64,000 nt of DNA from Terribacillus sp. DMT04 (GTDB lineage Bacteria; Bacillota; Bacilli; Bacillales; Amphibacillaceae). A model generated the notes under the pieces. That model worked only from the letters and a program-made list of their open reading frames with translations, searched no databases and was not told where the DNA came from. Location of the stretch: contig NZ_CP077639.1 in NCBI RefSeq assembly GCF_019056395.1, forward strand, positions 1,366,001 through 1,430,000, in the 5' to 3' direction. The translations under genes were made by a program, and so were the position numbers. This document shows, piece after piece, positions 33,733 to 42,214 of the stretch (positions are counted from its first letter, which is position 1; every line of letters begins with the position of its first letter).

Positions 33733-35124
33733 ATGACAAAGAAACGGATATATCTAAATGCTTTTGACATGAATTGTGTAGGGCACCAATCCCCTGGTTT
33801 ATGGACACATCCGAAAGATCAAGCGCATCGTTATAAAGATTTGGATTATTGGACAGAACTAGCGCAGATTTTAGAAAAAGGGCAGTTTGATACGCTGTTT
33901 TTAGCAGATGTGCTGGGAACGTATGATGTGTATCAAAACTCCAGGGAAGGAGCGGTACGCCAGGCAGCTCAAGTACCCGTTAATGATCCGCTGCTTGTTG
34001 TGCCGGCAATGGCGCAAGTTACCAAGCATTTAGGCTTTGGAGTTACTGCTTCTGTTACGTATGAGCATCCGTATAGCTTTGCGCGCCGCGTATCCACGTT
34101 GGATCATCTAACGAAGGGCAGGGTAGGCTGGAATATAGTCACTTCTTACTTAGAAAGCGCAGCTAAAAACTTGGGATTGGATACACAAATCAAACATGAT
34201 GAACGTTATAATATTGCAGAAGAATACGTAGAGGTTTGTTATAAGCTTTGGGAAGGCAGCTGGGAAGACGATGCCGTTGTGCGAGATACAGCTCGAAAGG
34301 TATATACCGATCCGGACAAAGTTCATGACATCCATCATAACGGCAAATATTATCAAGTCCCAGGAGCGCATCTATCTGAACCTTCCCCGCAGCGGACACC
34401 AGTACTCTTCCAAGCAGGTTCCTCACCTAAAGGCAGAGCGTTTGCTGCGAAGCACGCCGAATGTGTATTTATCAGTACGCCGACGGTTACCGTAACAAAA
34501 CGCTATGTAGAGAAGCTGCGGGAAGAGACAAAGCGTCAAGGCCGAAATCCGGAAGAGGTAAAAGTAATGAGCTTGTTCACACCAATTGTGGCAGAAACAG
34601 AAGAATCTGCCCAGCAAAAGCTGCAGGAGTACCGCAGCTATGCAAGCTATGAAGGCGGACTTGTTTTACTAGGCGGCTGGACTGGTATCGATTTCTCCGA
34701 CTATGACCCGGACGAAGAATTGCGTTTTGTGGAGAATGAAGCAATTCACTCAGCGGTAGAGACGTTTACTAAAATCGATCCGAACAAAAAATGGACTGTA
34801 CGTGAAGTTGCCGAATTTGTCGGTATCGGCGGGATTGGTCCAGTTGTCGCTGGAACACCTGAACAAGTTGCAGACGCGATGGAGGATTGGGTGGAACAAA
34901 CAGGTGTCGATGGATTTAATATTGCCTATGCTGTTACACCAGGAACGTTTAAAGATCTTGCTGACTACGTTGTGCCGATTTTACAAAAGCGGGGCAGAAT
35001 TAGAGAAAAATACGCAGGAGATACGTTGCGCGAAAATTTAAGCGGAACCAGCAGACTGCCCGACCGCCATCCTGCACGCCAAGCCGGGAAAGCAGTGCAG
35101 CAGTTTAGAAAGCAGACGGTGTAA
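33733..35124 (+). CDS. NtaA/SnaA/DszA-type FMN-dependent monooxygenase (LLM class)
   Basis: 463 aa. Luciferase-like TIM barrel of the long NtaA/SnaA/SoxA/DszA subfamily: KKRIYLNAFDMNCVGHQSPG at the start, YEHPYSFARRVSTLDHLTKGRVGWNIVTSY, and PVLFQAGSSPKGRAFAAKHAE are typical. Relatives (DszA, YtnJ, YxeK) cleave C-S or C-N bonds with FMNH2 and O2. With the SsuE-like reductase and the SAM riboswitch, a role in releasing sulfur from an organosulfur compound is likely; the exact substrate cannot be read from sequence. Confidence 0.88.
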   Translation: MTKKRIYLNAFDMNCVGHQSPGLWTHPKDQAHRYKDLDYWTELAQILEKGQFDTLFLADVLGTYDVYQNSREGAVRQAAQVPVNDPLLVVPAMAQVTKHLGFGVTASVTYEHPYSFARRVSTLDHLTKGRVGWNIVTSYLESAAKNLGLDTQIKHDERYNIAEEYVEVCYKLWEGSWEDDAVVRDTARKVYTDPDKVHDIHHNGKYYQVPGAHLSEPSPQRTPVLFQAGSSPKGRAFAAKHAECVFISTPTVTVTKRYVEKLREETKRQGRNPEEVKVMSLFTPIVAETEESAQQKLQEYRSYASYEGGLVLLGGWTGIDFSDYDPDEELRFVENEAIHSAVETFTKIDPNKKWTVREVAEFVGIGGIGPVVAGTPEQVADAMEDWVEQTGVDGFNIAYAVTPGTFKDLADYVVPILQKRGRIREKYAGDTLRENLSGTSRLPDRHPARQAGKAVQQFRKQTV

Positions 35125-35127
35125 CGT

Positions 35128-36315
35128 ATGCCATATAAAGCAGAGACCAAACGAGAAATAATTCAATCTTTAGTTGATGCTGTAGTGGAACAGGTGATAG
35201 CTCCTTCCGCAGACCAGCTGGATCGGGAAAAGATCTTTCCGAAAGCAAACATGCTGGCTCTTGCTGCAAAGAAATTAAATGGCATCTTGCTTCCCGAGCA
35301 TCTTGGCGGACTTGCTGCAGGCTATACCGAATTCTCTGTAATAGCAGAGAAAATTGCCGCGCATTGTCCATCCACTGGTCTTGTGTACACGATGCACATT
35401 GAAGCGGCGGATGCAATTTATCGGCATGGTACCGAGGCGCAGCACCAAAAGTGGCTGCTGCCAATACAAGAAGGAAAGTTTGGTACAACATCAACAAGTG
35501 AACGTATATCTGGCGGAAGATACTGGATTAATGCAAGCCGAGCGAAACGCACCCCAGGTGGCTATCAGCTCGATTTAGAAAAATCTTTTACGACGAGCAG
35601 TGGCTTTGCTGATTTTTATATCGTACAAACTGGATCGCCAGAAGCAGTGGTAACAAATGACTTAAGTTATTTTATAGTTGAAGGTACAGACCGTGGTATA
35701 AGCTGGGGAAAATGGGATGCACTTGGAGTCAGAGGCAATCATAGCGCATCACTGACATTTGCTGGCGTACGCGTACCTGAGGAAGATTTGCTTGGAGGTG
35801 AAGGAGGCGGCAGAAAGATAATCGAGCATAGTGTCGCTTACTTGCTTGGACTTGGCTCTGTATGGACCGGATTGGCCGGGGGGATTGTAGAAGAAATTAC
35901 AGCATATGCGAAGCGAAATCACCACCAAGATGTGAATAAAAGCCTCAGTGACTATCAAGTTATTCGTGGATTGCTTGCCAAAGCAGCTATTCAATACAAA
36001 GGATTGGCTGCTTGGCTGAAACAGCTTCGGTACGACATTGATTTGCAAGTTCAAAAAAAAGAAATGCTCACCCCCTCCACCCAGCAAGATTTACTGGCAT
36101 TTAAGATTCATGCTTCTGAAACAGTAAATGATATCGCCCAAATTGCTATGGATATTACCGGCGGTTATGGCTATAAGATTGGAAAGCTGGAACGATTTTA
36201 TCGAGATAGCAGAGCGGGAATGGTAATGGGACCATCCAATAATTTAGCGCGTGATTTACTTGCAAAACAACTTGTTGGAATAGCAAATAATTTATGGGAA
36301 GAAACCTCTACTTGA
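35128..36315 (+). CDS. Acyl-CoA-dehydrogenase-fold flavoenzyme, DszC/SfnB-like
   Basis: 395 aa with the three ACAD domains: the helical N-terminus, the beta domain with TSTSERISGGRYWINAS and WDALGVRGNHSASLTF, and the C-terminal helical domain ending DITGGYGYKIGKLERFYRDSRAG. In sulfur operons such proteins (DszC, SfnB) act as FMNH2-dependent monooxygenases rather than true dehydrogenases. It starts 3 bp after the monooxygenase stop with no strong ribosome site, so coupled translation is likely. A genuine dehydrogenase is the alternative. The last bases overlap the terminator stem. Confidence 0.82.
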   Translation: MPYKAETKREIIQSLVDAVVEQVIAPSADQLDREKIFPKANMLALAAKKLNGILLPEHLGGLAAGYTEFSVIAEKIAAHCPSTGLVYTMHIEAADAIYRHGTEAQHQKWLLPIQEGKFGTTSTSERISGGRYWINASRAKRTPGGYQLDLEKSFTTSSGFADFYIVQTGSPEAVVTNDLSYFIVEGTDRGISWGKWDALGVRGNHSASLTFAGVRVPEEDLLGGEGGGRKIIEHSVAYLLGLGSVWTGLAGGIVEEITAYAKRNHHQDVNKSLSDYQVIRGLLAKAAIQYKGLAAWLKQLRYDIDLQVQKKEMLTPSTQQDLLAFKIHASETVNDIAQIAMDITGGYGYKIGKLERFYRDSRAGMVMGPSNNLARDLLAKQLVGIANNLWEETST

Positions 36316-36332
36316 AAGAGGTTTCTTTCTTT
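36299..36332 (+). terminator. Terminator of the SAM-riboswitch operon
   Basis: GAAACCTCT at 36301-36309 pairs perfectly with AGAGGTTTC at 36317-36325, followed by TTTCTTTCT. The left arm lies inside the last codons of the preceding gene. Confidence 0.8.
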
Positions 36333-36744
36333 CTGAAAAGGGGTAGAAGAGTAGTTGGCTGTATGATGCAGCAATACTTCGCTCTGCCGTATTGTTTGAA
36401 TCGTTTAGGCTTGTATCTCTAATAAAGCTTGTGTTAATTAACCGTGCTAAACCAGTTGGCAAAAATTACTAAATGAAAATGCAGCCTTTGACCGTCAGAA
36501 CGGAAGGCGAACAATCGAATGTCATGGTAGAATGGGAAAGAAAATCCTGCAAGGAAGTTATCATTTCTTCGTCTTGGAGGAAGGAAATTGGCGGCTTCTT
36601 ATGTAATTAGGTAAAGAACCCCTTTTACTAGCGGATATTTGACAATTTAATGGATTGGAGACTACTTCCGCTATATGAATGTGTTATAATTTTATAATTA
36701 CAATACAAGCAGTTTTGAACTGTACAGCATAGGAAGAAGAGGAA
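36333..36744 (+). other. 412-bp intergenic region before divIB
   Basis: No credible gene. The only forward ATG frame of note (36472-36609, 45 codons) has no ribosome site. An extended -10 TGTTATAAT at 36682-36690 is the likely divIB promoter; TTGACA at 36639-36644 has no -10 at normal distance. In B. subtilis the DNA between spoVE and divIB holds murG and murB; I could not recognise a remnant of either by eye. Confidence 0.6.
36682..36690 (+). promoter_or_regulatory. Extended -10 promoter element of divIB
   Basis: TG-T-TATAAT, a perfect -10 with the TGn extension, about 55 bp before the divIB start codon. The -35 region is not conserved. Confidence 0.55.
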
Positions 36745-37566
36745 ATGAGCGAAAAGAAAAAAATTGTTTCCATCGAAGATCGTATCCCAAAATTAAAGCA
36801 AGCCAGAAAGAAAAAAGCAAATAGAAGACTAGTGTTCTATCTATCTATTTTCTTTGTACTGATTTCCATCATTGTTTACTTACAATCTCCATTAAGCGAT
36901 ATCCATCGTCTGAAGGTGGAGGGCAATGACTTTCTGTCTGATGAGGTCATTATCCAAAGCAGCGGTCTTACTGTTTCGGACAATATATGGCGAATTGATA
37001 AGGACAAAGCAATCAAGCAAATTCAGAAAAATGAAGAAGTCGAGAACGTCTCGATCAGCCGGGAATTTCCGGCAACTGTTACAATCCAAGTGGCGGAACT
37101 GGGCAGAGTTGGTTATCTGCAGCAGGACGGAAAATATCGTGCGCTGCTCGCCAATGGGAGCATTTCGGAGAAGGATTGGTCTCAGCCTAAATCAGATGCT
37201 CCGATACTTTATGGATTTTCTGATGATACGTATTTGGAGGGAATCGCCGAGGAGCTTGATCAGCTTCCAGTATCTATTACCCGGCTTATCTCTGAGATTC
37301 ACTATAAGCCAACGGAAGATAGTAAGTACGTCATCCAGTTGTTTATGAATGACGGGATGGAAGTGCAAGGAACAATTCGGACATTTGCCGACAATATGGA
37401 GGCTTACCCGAGTATCGCTGCGCAGCTTGATCCCGATGTGGATGGTGTGCTGCACATGGGGGCAGGTGTTTATTTTGAACCTGCTAAAAAGAAAAAGACG
37501 AATAAGTACAGAAATACCGATAATATTGTCGGTTTATGTAGAATAAACGTGCTATATGCGGTATAG
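36745..37566 (+). CDS. divIB: Cell division protein DivIB (FtsQ)
   Basis: 273 aa. A basic cytoplasmic tail (about 1-27), one membrane helix (about 28-46), then a POTRA domain beginning IHRLKVEGNDFLSDEVI and a beta domain. Binds FtsL-DivIC in the divisome. GAAGAAGAGGAA precedes the ATG. The C-terminus after FEPAKKKKTNK is an odd extra ~18-residue stretch ending LCRINVLYAV, hydrophobic and unlike the usual charged tail, perhaps the result of loss of an earlier stop. Position directly upstream of ftsA fits the dcw order. Confidence 0.93.
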   Translation: MSEKKKIVSIEDRIPKLKQARKKKANRRLVFYLSIFFVLISIIVYLQSPLSDIHRLKVEGNDFLSDEVIIQSSGLTVSDNIWRIDKDKAIKQIQKNEEVENVSISREFPATVTIQVAELGRVGYLQQDGKYRALLANGSISEKDWSQPKSDAPILYGFSDDTYLEGIAEELDQLPVSITRLISEIHYKPTEDSKYVIQLFMNDGMEVQGTIRTFADNMEAYPSIAAQLDPDVDGVLHMGAGVYFEPAKKKKTNKYRNTDNIVGLCRINVLYAV

Positions 37567-37640
37567 TCGAGTCAAATACTAGCGTAGTAGGCAAAATTCT
37601 TACAGAATGTCGCTTTTTCGGCAAATTCCCTTGTGAAATT

Positions 37641-37649
37641 TGTTATAAT
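37641..37649 (+). promoter_or_regulatory. Extended -10 promoter element of ftsA
   Basis: TG-T-TATAAT again, about 90 bp before the ftsA start codon; no clear -35 at 17-18 bp. It gives ftsAZ a promoter separate from divIB, as in B. subtilis, where several promoters precede ftsA. Confidence 0.55.
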
Positions 37650-37737
37650 TATGCGTGTCTGCACACAAATACAAAAGATGAGTTAAATTTAAAAGGATTT
37701 CTTGGCGACATGTCTCTAGGATTAGGAGGTGCCTTAC

Positions 37738-39021
37738 ATGAACAACAGTGAAATTTTAGTCAGCTTAGATGTAGGAACATCAAAAATTAAAGTGATTATT
37801 GGGGAAGTATTTCAAGACTCCCTTAACATAATCGGTGTCGGTACTGCAAAATCGAATGGTCTGAAAAAAGGCGCCATCGTCGATATTGATCAGACTGTCC
37901 AATCGATCCGCAATGCTGTAGAACAAGCCGAGCGAATGGTCGGTATGCAAATTGAACGGGTAGTAGTAGGAGTCAATGGCAATCAGATTCAACTGCAGTC
38001 CTGTCATGGCGTAGTAGCGGTGTCCAGTGAAACAAGAGAGATTGATAATGAAGATATTTCTCGCGTAATGGAAGCAGCACAGGTTGTATCCATTCCTCCT
38101 GAACGTGAAATTGTGGATGTCATTCCAAAGCAGTTCATCGTGGATGGCCTAGATGGAATAAATGATCCGCGCGGCATGCTCGGTGTACGGCTGGAAATGG
38201 AAGGGACCATCATTACGTGTTCTCGTACAGTCTTACATAATCTATTAAAATGCGTCGAGAAAGCCAACCTAGAAGTAATGGATATATGTCTGCAGCCTTT
38301 AGCTGCAGGGGCTGTTGCCCTTTCAGAAGATGAAAAGAACCTAGGTGTTGGCTTAATTGACATAGGCGGAGGCAATACGACTGTTTCTGTTTTTGGAAAT
38401 GGTCAGCTTATGTCTACAAGCGTTGTTCCGCTTGGCGGCGAAAATATTAGCAAAGACATATCTATTGGTCTTAAAACATCCTCAGAAGAAGCAGAGGAAA
38501 TTAAGCTGGGATATGGACATGCTTTCTATGACGATGCCAGAGAAGACGAGACGTTTGAAGCATCCATGATTGGCAGCAATAAGAAACAAACACTTTCACA
38601 GATTGATGTAGCGGACATTGCGGAAGCTCGAGTGGAAGAAATTTACGCTTATGCAGATAGTGAAATCAAGCGAATGGGCTTCCCTGAACTGCCTGGAGGC
38701 TATGTGCTGACAGGCGGAACTGCGATGATGCCAGGGATGCTTGAGCTGGCACAAGACTGCTTCCAGGCGAACGTCAGATTGGCAATTCCAGATTACCTAG
38801 GCGTGCGTGAACCCCAATTTACAAGTGCTGTCGGAATCTTGCAATTTGCTTATCGTAATGCGAGAATACAAGGGAAGGAAATCTTCTCAGCAGTTTCTGA
38901 GGGAGATTTTGACGAGCCGGAGAAAAGACCGGCAAAACCTGCTAAATCACAAAAGAAAAAAGGCGAAGAGAAAAAGAAAGAATCAGGGTTTGCTAACCTG
39001 TTCAAGTACTTTTTCGATTAA
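37738..39021 (+). CDS. ftsA: Cell division protein FtsA
   Basis: 427 aa from the ATG at 37738, 8 bp after AGGAGG; a GTG at 37729 is part of the ribosome site. Actin-like ATPase with SLDVGTSKIKVIIGE (phosphate 1), LIDIGGGNTTVSVF (phosphate 2) and LTGGTAMMPGM (adenosine). The C-terminal amphipathic helix FANLFKYFFD is the membrane-targeting sequence that tethers FtsZ polymers. A Lys-rich linker precedes it. Confidence 0.97.
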   Translation: MNNSEILVSLDVGTSKIKVIIGEVFQDSLNIIGVGTAKSNGLKKGAIVDIDQTVQSIRNAVEQAERMVGMQIERVVVGVNGNQIQLQSCHGVVAVSSETREIDNEDISRVMEAAQVVSIPPEREIVDVIPKQFIVDGLDGINDPRGMLGVRLEMEGTIITCSRTVLHNLLKCVEKANLEVMDICLQPLAAGAVALSEDEKNLGVGLIDIGGGNTTVSVFGNGQLMSTSVVPLGGENISKDISIGLKTSSEEAEEIKLGYGHAFYDDAREDETFEASMIGSNKKQTLSQIDVADIAEARVEEIYAYADSEIKRMGFPELPGGYVLTGGTAMMPGMLELAQDCFQANVRLAIPDYLGVREPQFTSAVGILQFAYRNARIQGKEIFSAVSEGDFDEPEKRPAKPAKSQKKKGEEKKKESGFANLFKYFFD

Positions 39022-39080
39022 GACAGACATGATTCTTCCATTAATACAGGAAGAACGATTGTAAATAGGAGGACGTTAAG

Positions 39081-40253
39081 ATGTTAGAATTTGACACAAA
39101 TATGGAAACATTAGCAACGATAAAAGTCATCGGCGTCGGCGGTGGCGGCAGCAATGCCGTTAACCGGATGATTGAGCATGGCGTCCAAGGCGTAGAATTC
39201 ATCGCAGTAAACACAGATTCTCAAGCATTGAATCTTTCCAAAGCGGATGTGAAAATGCAAATTGGTGCAAAACTCACACGCGGTCTTGGTGCTGGTGCAA
39301 ATCCTGAGGTTGGCCGAAAAGCAGCAGAAGAAAGCAAAGAACAGATCCAAGAAGCACTTCAAGGTGCTGATATGGTCTTTGTAACAGCTGGTATGGGTGG
39401 CGGAACTGGTACAGGTGCTGCACCTGTCATTGCACAAGTAGCGAAAGAGCTTGGTGCACTTACTGTCGGTATCGTAACCCGTCCGTTCTCCTTTGAGGGG
39501 CGGAAACGCCAAACACAAGCACTTGCTGGAACGGAAGCATTAAAAGGCAGCGTGGATACACTAATCGTTATCCCGAATGACCGTTTGCTGGAAATCGTTG
39601 ATAAAAACACACCAATGCTGGAAGCATTCCGTGAAGCGGATAATGTATTGCGTCAAGGTGTACAAGGTATTTCTGAATTGATTGCTGTACCTGGATTGAT
39701 CAACGTTGACTTTGCTGACGTGAAGACAATCATGGCGGACAAAGGTTCTGCTCTTATGGGTATTGGTATTGCCACTGGTGAGAGTCGTGCAACAGAGGCT
39801 GCCAAGAAGGCGATCAGTTCTCCATTGCTGGAAACATCCATCGATGGTGCGCATGGTGTCTTGATGAATATTTCCGGTGGCGCGAACCTGAGCTTGTATG
39901 AAGTGCAGGAAGCTGCTGACATCGTGACGAGTGCAGCTGACCAAGAAGTTAACGTTATTTTCGGTTCTGTAATCAATGAAGATCTAAAAGATGAAATCGT
40001 CGTAACAGTTATTGCTACAGGATTTGATGAGACGCAGATTCAGCAAGCAATGAATCAGCCGCGTCCAAAAGCACGCCCTGTACAAAAAGAAACACAAAGT
40101 ACAGAGCAGCAGCAGCCTGCAAACACAGAAAGAAGAAGAGAGCGGGAAGAGCTTCGCCGTGAGACACCTTCTTCTTCACCGCAGCCGCGTAAGCAGGAAG
40201 AGGAAACACTTGATATTCCTACATTCCTTCGCAACCGCAATCGCAGAAGATAA
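39081..40253 (+). CDS. ftsZ: Cell division GTPase FtsZ
   Basis: 390 aa, AGGAGG before the ATG. Tubulin-like: [11 protein letters not shown] at the N-terminus, the GTP-binding glycine loop [12 protein letters not shown] at about 103-114, and the T7 loop [12 protein letters not shown] Gln/Arg/Glu-rich linker (about 316-370) leads to the conserved C-terminal peptide [13 protein letters not shown] that binds FtsA, SepF, ZapA and others. Forms the Z ring. Terminated right after the gene. Confidence 0.98.
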   Translation: MLEFDTNMETLATIKVIGVGGGGSNAVNRMIEHGVQGVEFIAVNTDSQALNLSKADVKMQIGAKLTRGLGAGANPEVGRKAAEESKEQIQEALQGADMVFVTAGMGGGTGTGAAPVIAQVAKELGALTVGIVTRPFSFEGRKRQTQALAGTEALKGSVDTLIVIPNDRLLEIVDKNTPMLEAFREADNVLRQGVQGISELIAVPGLINVDFADVKTIMADKGSALMGIGIATGESRATEAAKKAISSPLLETSIDGAHGVLMNISGGANLSLYEVQEAADIVTSAADQEVNVIFGSVINEDLKDEIVVTVIATGFDETQIQQAMNQPRPKARPVQKETQSTEQQQPANTERRREREELRRETPSSSPQPRKQEEETLDIPTFLRNRNRRR

Positions 40254-40263
40254 GGAAATAGGC

Positions 40264-40299
40264 AAAGGATAGCATCCAGAGATGCTATCCTTTTTTTTA
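40264..40299 (+). terminator. Intrinsic terminator after ftsZ
   Basis: AAGGATAGCATC and GATGCTATCCTT form a perfect 12-bp stem with a 4-nt loop, followed by T8. Confidence 0.93.
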
Positions 40300-40365
40300 T
40301 GCAAAAAAACGTTAGACAAAAAGCCTGCAAAAGACATAAAAATAGTGGAACGTAACAGGCATAAA

Positions 40366-40398
40366 CTGACAGCTTTTGAATGCCTGCTCCGTTATACT
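40366..40398 (+). promoter_or_regulatory. spoIIG promoter with over-long spacer
   Basis: CTGACA at 40366-40371 and TATACT at 40393-40398 are 21 bp apart. The B. subtilis spoIIG promoter is known for an over-long (22 bp) spacer that makes it dependent on Spo0A. A one-mismatch Spo0A box (TGTCTAA on the minus strand, 40312-40318) lies about 90 bp before the expected start, near the position of the distal 0A site in B. subtilis; the proximal site is not clear. Confidence 0.5.
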
Positions 40399-40433
40399 AA
40401 CTTCATCTATTAAGGATGAAAGGACGGGCTGAT

Positions 40434-41354
40434 GTGACAATCTATCTTGATGCTGTCTGGACGCTCAATCTATTTTTGGACTGGCTGCTGCTCTTAAGTA
40501 CACAAGCAATTGCGAGATTGCAAGTAAGTAAGCTGCGTGTCTTCCTAGGTGCACTCCTTGCATCGCTCATCGTCCCTGTGACTGTTTACTTTCCGGAAAG
40601 TCTCGCAGCACATCCTGCAGGCAAACTGGTGTTTTCTATGGTTATTATCTGGTGTGCATTCGGATATCGCTCCATCTCACGTTTTATCAAGCTGCTGTTC
40701 CTTTTTTATTTTGTCACATTCGCAGTAGGCGGCTGTTTATTCGCCGTTCATTATATGCTGCAAACCCAGTTAGCATTCACGCCTTCCTCCTTCTTGACAG
40801 TAAGCACTGGGTATGGAGATCACATCAGCTGGCTATTTGTCATCATCACATTTCCAGTCGCGTTATTTTTTACGAAAAACAGAATGGACAAGCAGCGTTT
40901 TGAACAATTTCGTTACGACCAGATTCATGACGTACAAGTTAGTATTAATGGGATCACACATAAAACATCGGGCTTTATTGATAGCGGAAATCATTTATCA
41001 GATCCGATGACAAAGCGTCCTGTTGTCATTTGTGATCAGCATTTTCTGCAAAACTGGTTCGGGGAGGAAGAGTGGGACTTATTGTCTCAAGCAAACCAGG
41101 AACTGGATTTGGACGTGCTGCCGGATAACTGGCCTTATAATTTTTCGGTTGTTCCCTATCAAGGTGTTAATGGTGAAGGTGCTCTGATGCTTGTTTTGAA
41201 GCCGGATTCTATCTTAATTGAACTAGATAAAGGATCGGTAGCGACAGATCGGGTCTGGATTGGTATCCAATTCGGCAGTCTTACCGCAGATCGGCGCTAT
41301 CACTGTCTGCTGCACCCGTCACTTGTCCATGATGCCAGCACGCAAGCAGGATAA
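40434..41354 (+). CDS. spoIIGA: Sigma-E processing peptidase SpoIIGA
   Basis: 306 aa from the GTG at 40434 ([12 protein letters not shown], matching the MKIYLDVIWLLN start of B. subtilis); AAAGGA lies upstream. Five N-terminal membrane helices (to about 150) are followed by an aspartic-protease-like domain with the catalytic Asp in [12 protein letters not shown]. In the mother cell it removes the pro-sequence of sigma-E upon signalling by SpoIIR. Operon with sigE, 17 bp downstream. Confidence 0.95.
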   Translation: MTIYLDAVWTLNLFLDWLLLLSTQAIARLQVSKLRVFLGALLASLIVPVTVYFPESLAAHPAGKLVFSMVIIWCAFGYRSISRFIKLLFLFYFVTFAVGGCLFAVHYMLQTQLAFTPSSFLTVSTGYGDHISWLFVIITFPVALFFTKNRMDKQRFEQFRYDQIHDVQVSINGITHKTSGFIDSGNHLSDPMTKRPVVICDQHFLQNWFGEEEWDLLSQANQELDLDVLPDNWPYNFSVVPYQGVNGEGALMLVLKPDSILIELDKGSVATDRVWIGIQFGSLTADRRYHCLLHPSLVHDASTQAG

Positions 41355-41371
41355 AAGGAAGGGAGATAAAC

Positions 41372-42091
41372 ATGAAAACAAAAGCATGGAAGATCAAGAT
41401 CTGGTGGTATAAACTTCTGGTCAAACTAGGAATCAAACGAAAGGAAATTTATTATATTGGCGGCAGCGAGGCATTGCCGCCACCGTTATCGAAGGAGGAG
41501 GAGTTCAAACTGCTGCAGCTCTTGCCTACAGGTGACAAATCAGCAAGAGCTATGCTTATTGAACGAAATCTCCGTCTCGTTGTTTACATTGCGAGAAAAT
41601 TCGAAAACACAGGCATCAATATTGAGGATTTAATAAGTATCGGGACAATCGGTTTAATTAAAGCTGTTAATACATTTAACCCAGAAAAGAAAATCAAGCT
41701 CGCAACATATGCATCCCGCTGTATTGAGAATGAAATCCTCATGTACCTCCGTCGAAACAACAAGCTGAAATCAGAGATAAGTTTTGACGAACCGCTGAAT
41801 ATTGACTGGGATGGAAATGAATTACTATTGTCGGATGTGTTAGGCACAGACGATGATATTATTACAAAAGATATTGAGAAAAACGTAGACAAAAATCTAC
41901 TGAAAAAAGCTTTAGAACAGCTCAATGATAGAGAAAAGCAAATCATGGAACTTCGGTTTGGGCTGATTGGGCAGGAAGAGATGACCCAAAAAGATGTGGC
42001 GGATATGCTTGGCATCTCCCAATCGTATATTTCCCGCTTGGAGAAGAAAATTATAAGAAGATTACAAAAAGAATTTAATAAAATGCTTTAA
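41372..42091 (+). CDS. sigE: Pro-sigma-E, early mother-cell sigma factor
   Basis: 239 aa, identical in length to B. subtilis SigE. The N-terminal pro-sequence (about 27 residues, [17 protein letters not shown] amphipathic) is followed by [16 protein letters not shown], around which SpoIIGA cleaves. Regions 2 ([24 protein letters not shown]-like core recognition, YLRRNNK) and 4 ([21 protein letters not shown] helix-turn-helix) are intact. Directs early mother-cell transcription. AAGGAAGGGAG precedes the ATG. Confidence 0.98.
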   Translation: MKTKAWKIKIWWYKLLVKLGIKRKEIYYIGGSEALPPPLSKEEEFKLLQLLPTGDKSARAMLIERNLRLVVYIARKFENTGINIEDLISIGTIGLIKAVNTFNPEKKIKLATYASRCIENEILMYLRRNNKLKSEISFDEPLNIDWDGNELLLSDVLGTDDDIITKDIEKNVDKNLLKKALEQLNDREKQIMELRFGLIGQEEMTQKDVADMLGISQSYISRLEKKIIRRLQKEFNKML

Positions 42092-42100
42092 GCCCAACTG

Positions 42101-42144
42101 GTGCCTGCATTTGTCCTTCATAGACAATAGCAGGCACTTTTTGT
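42101..42144 (+). terminator. Intrinsic terminator between sigE and sigG
   Basis: GTGCCTGC-ATTTGTC pairs with GACAATA-GCAGGCAC, then TTTTTG. It should reduce read-through from spoIIG into sigG, which has a forespore promoter of its own. Confidence 0.8.
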
Positions 42145-42148
42145 CTTT

Positions 42149-42178
42149 GCATAAAAAAAATCCTGCGGGGAGATACTG
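42149..42178 (+). promoter_or_regulatory. Sigma-F/sigma-G promoter of sigG
   Basis: GCATA at 42149-42153 and GGAGATACTG at 42169-42178 with a 15-bp spacer match the sigma-F consensus (GYWTA, N15, GGNRANANTR) at every defined position. It lies between the sigE terminator and the sigG start. Confidence 0.8.
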
Positions 42179-42214
42179 TGCTTGATCGTATCTTCAGTCG
42201 GGAGGAAAGAGAAC

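Noticed and set aside
36472-36609. Small ORF of 45 codons before divIB
   Set aside because: No ribosome binding site, odd composition and no recognisable family; more likely chance.
39111-40330. Long antisense open frames across ftsZ
   Set aside because: They mirror the codon structure of a well-supported gene and have no start signals.
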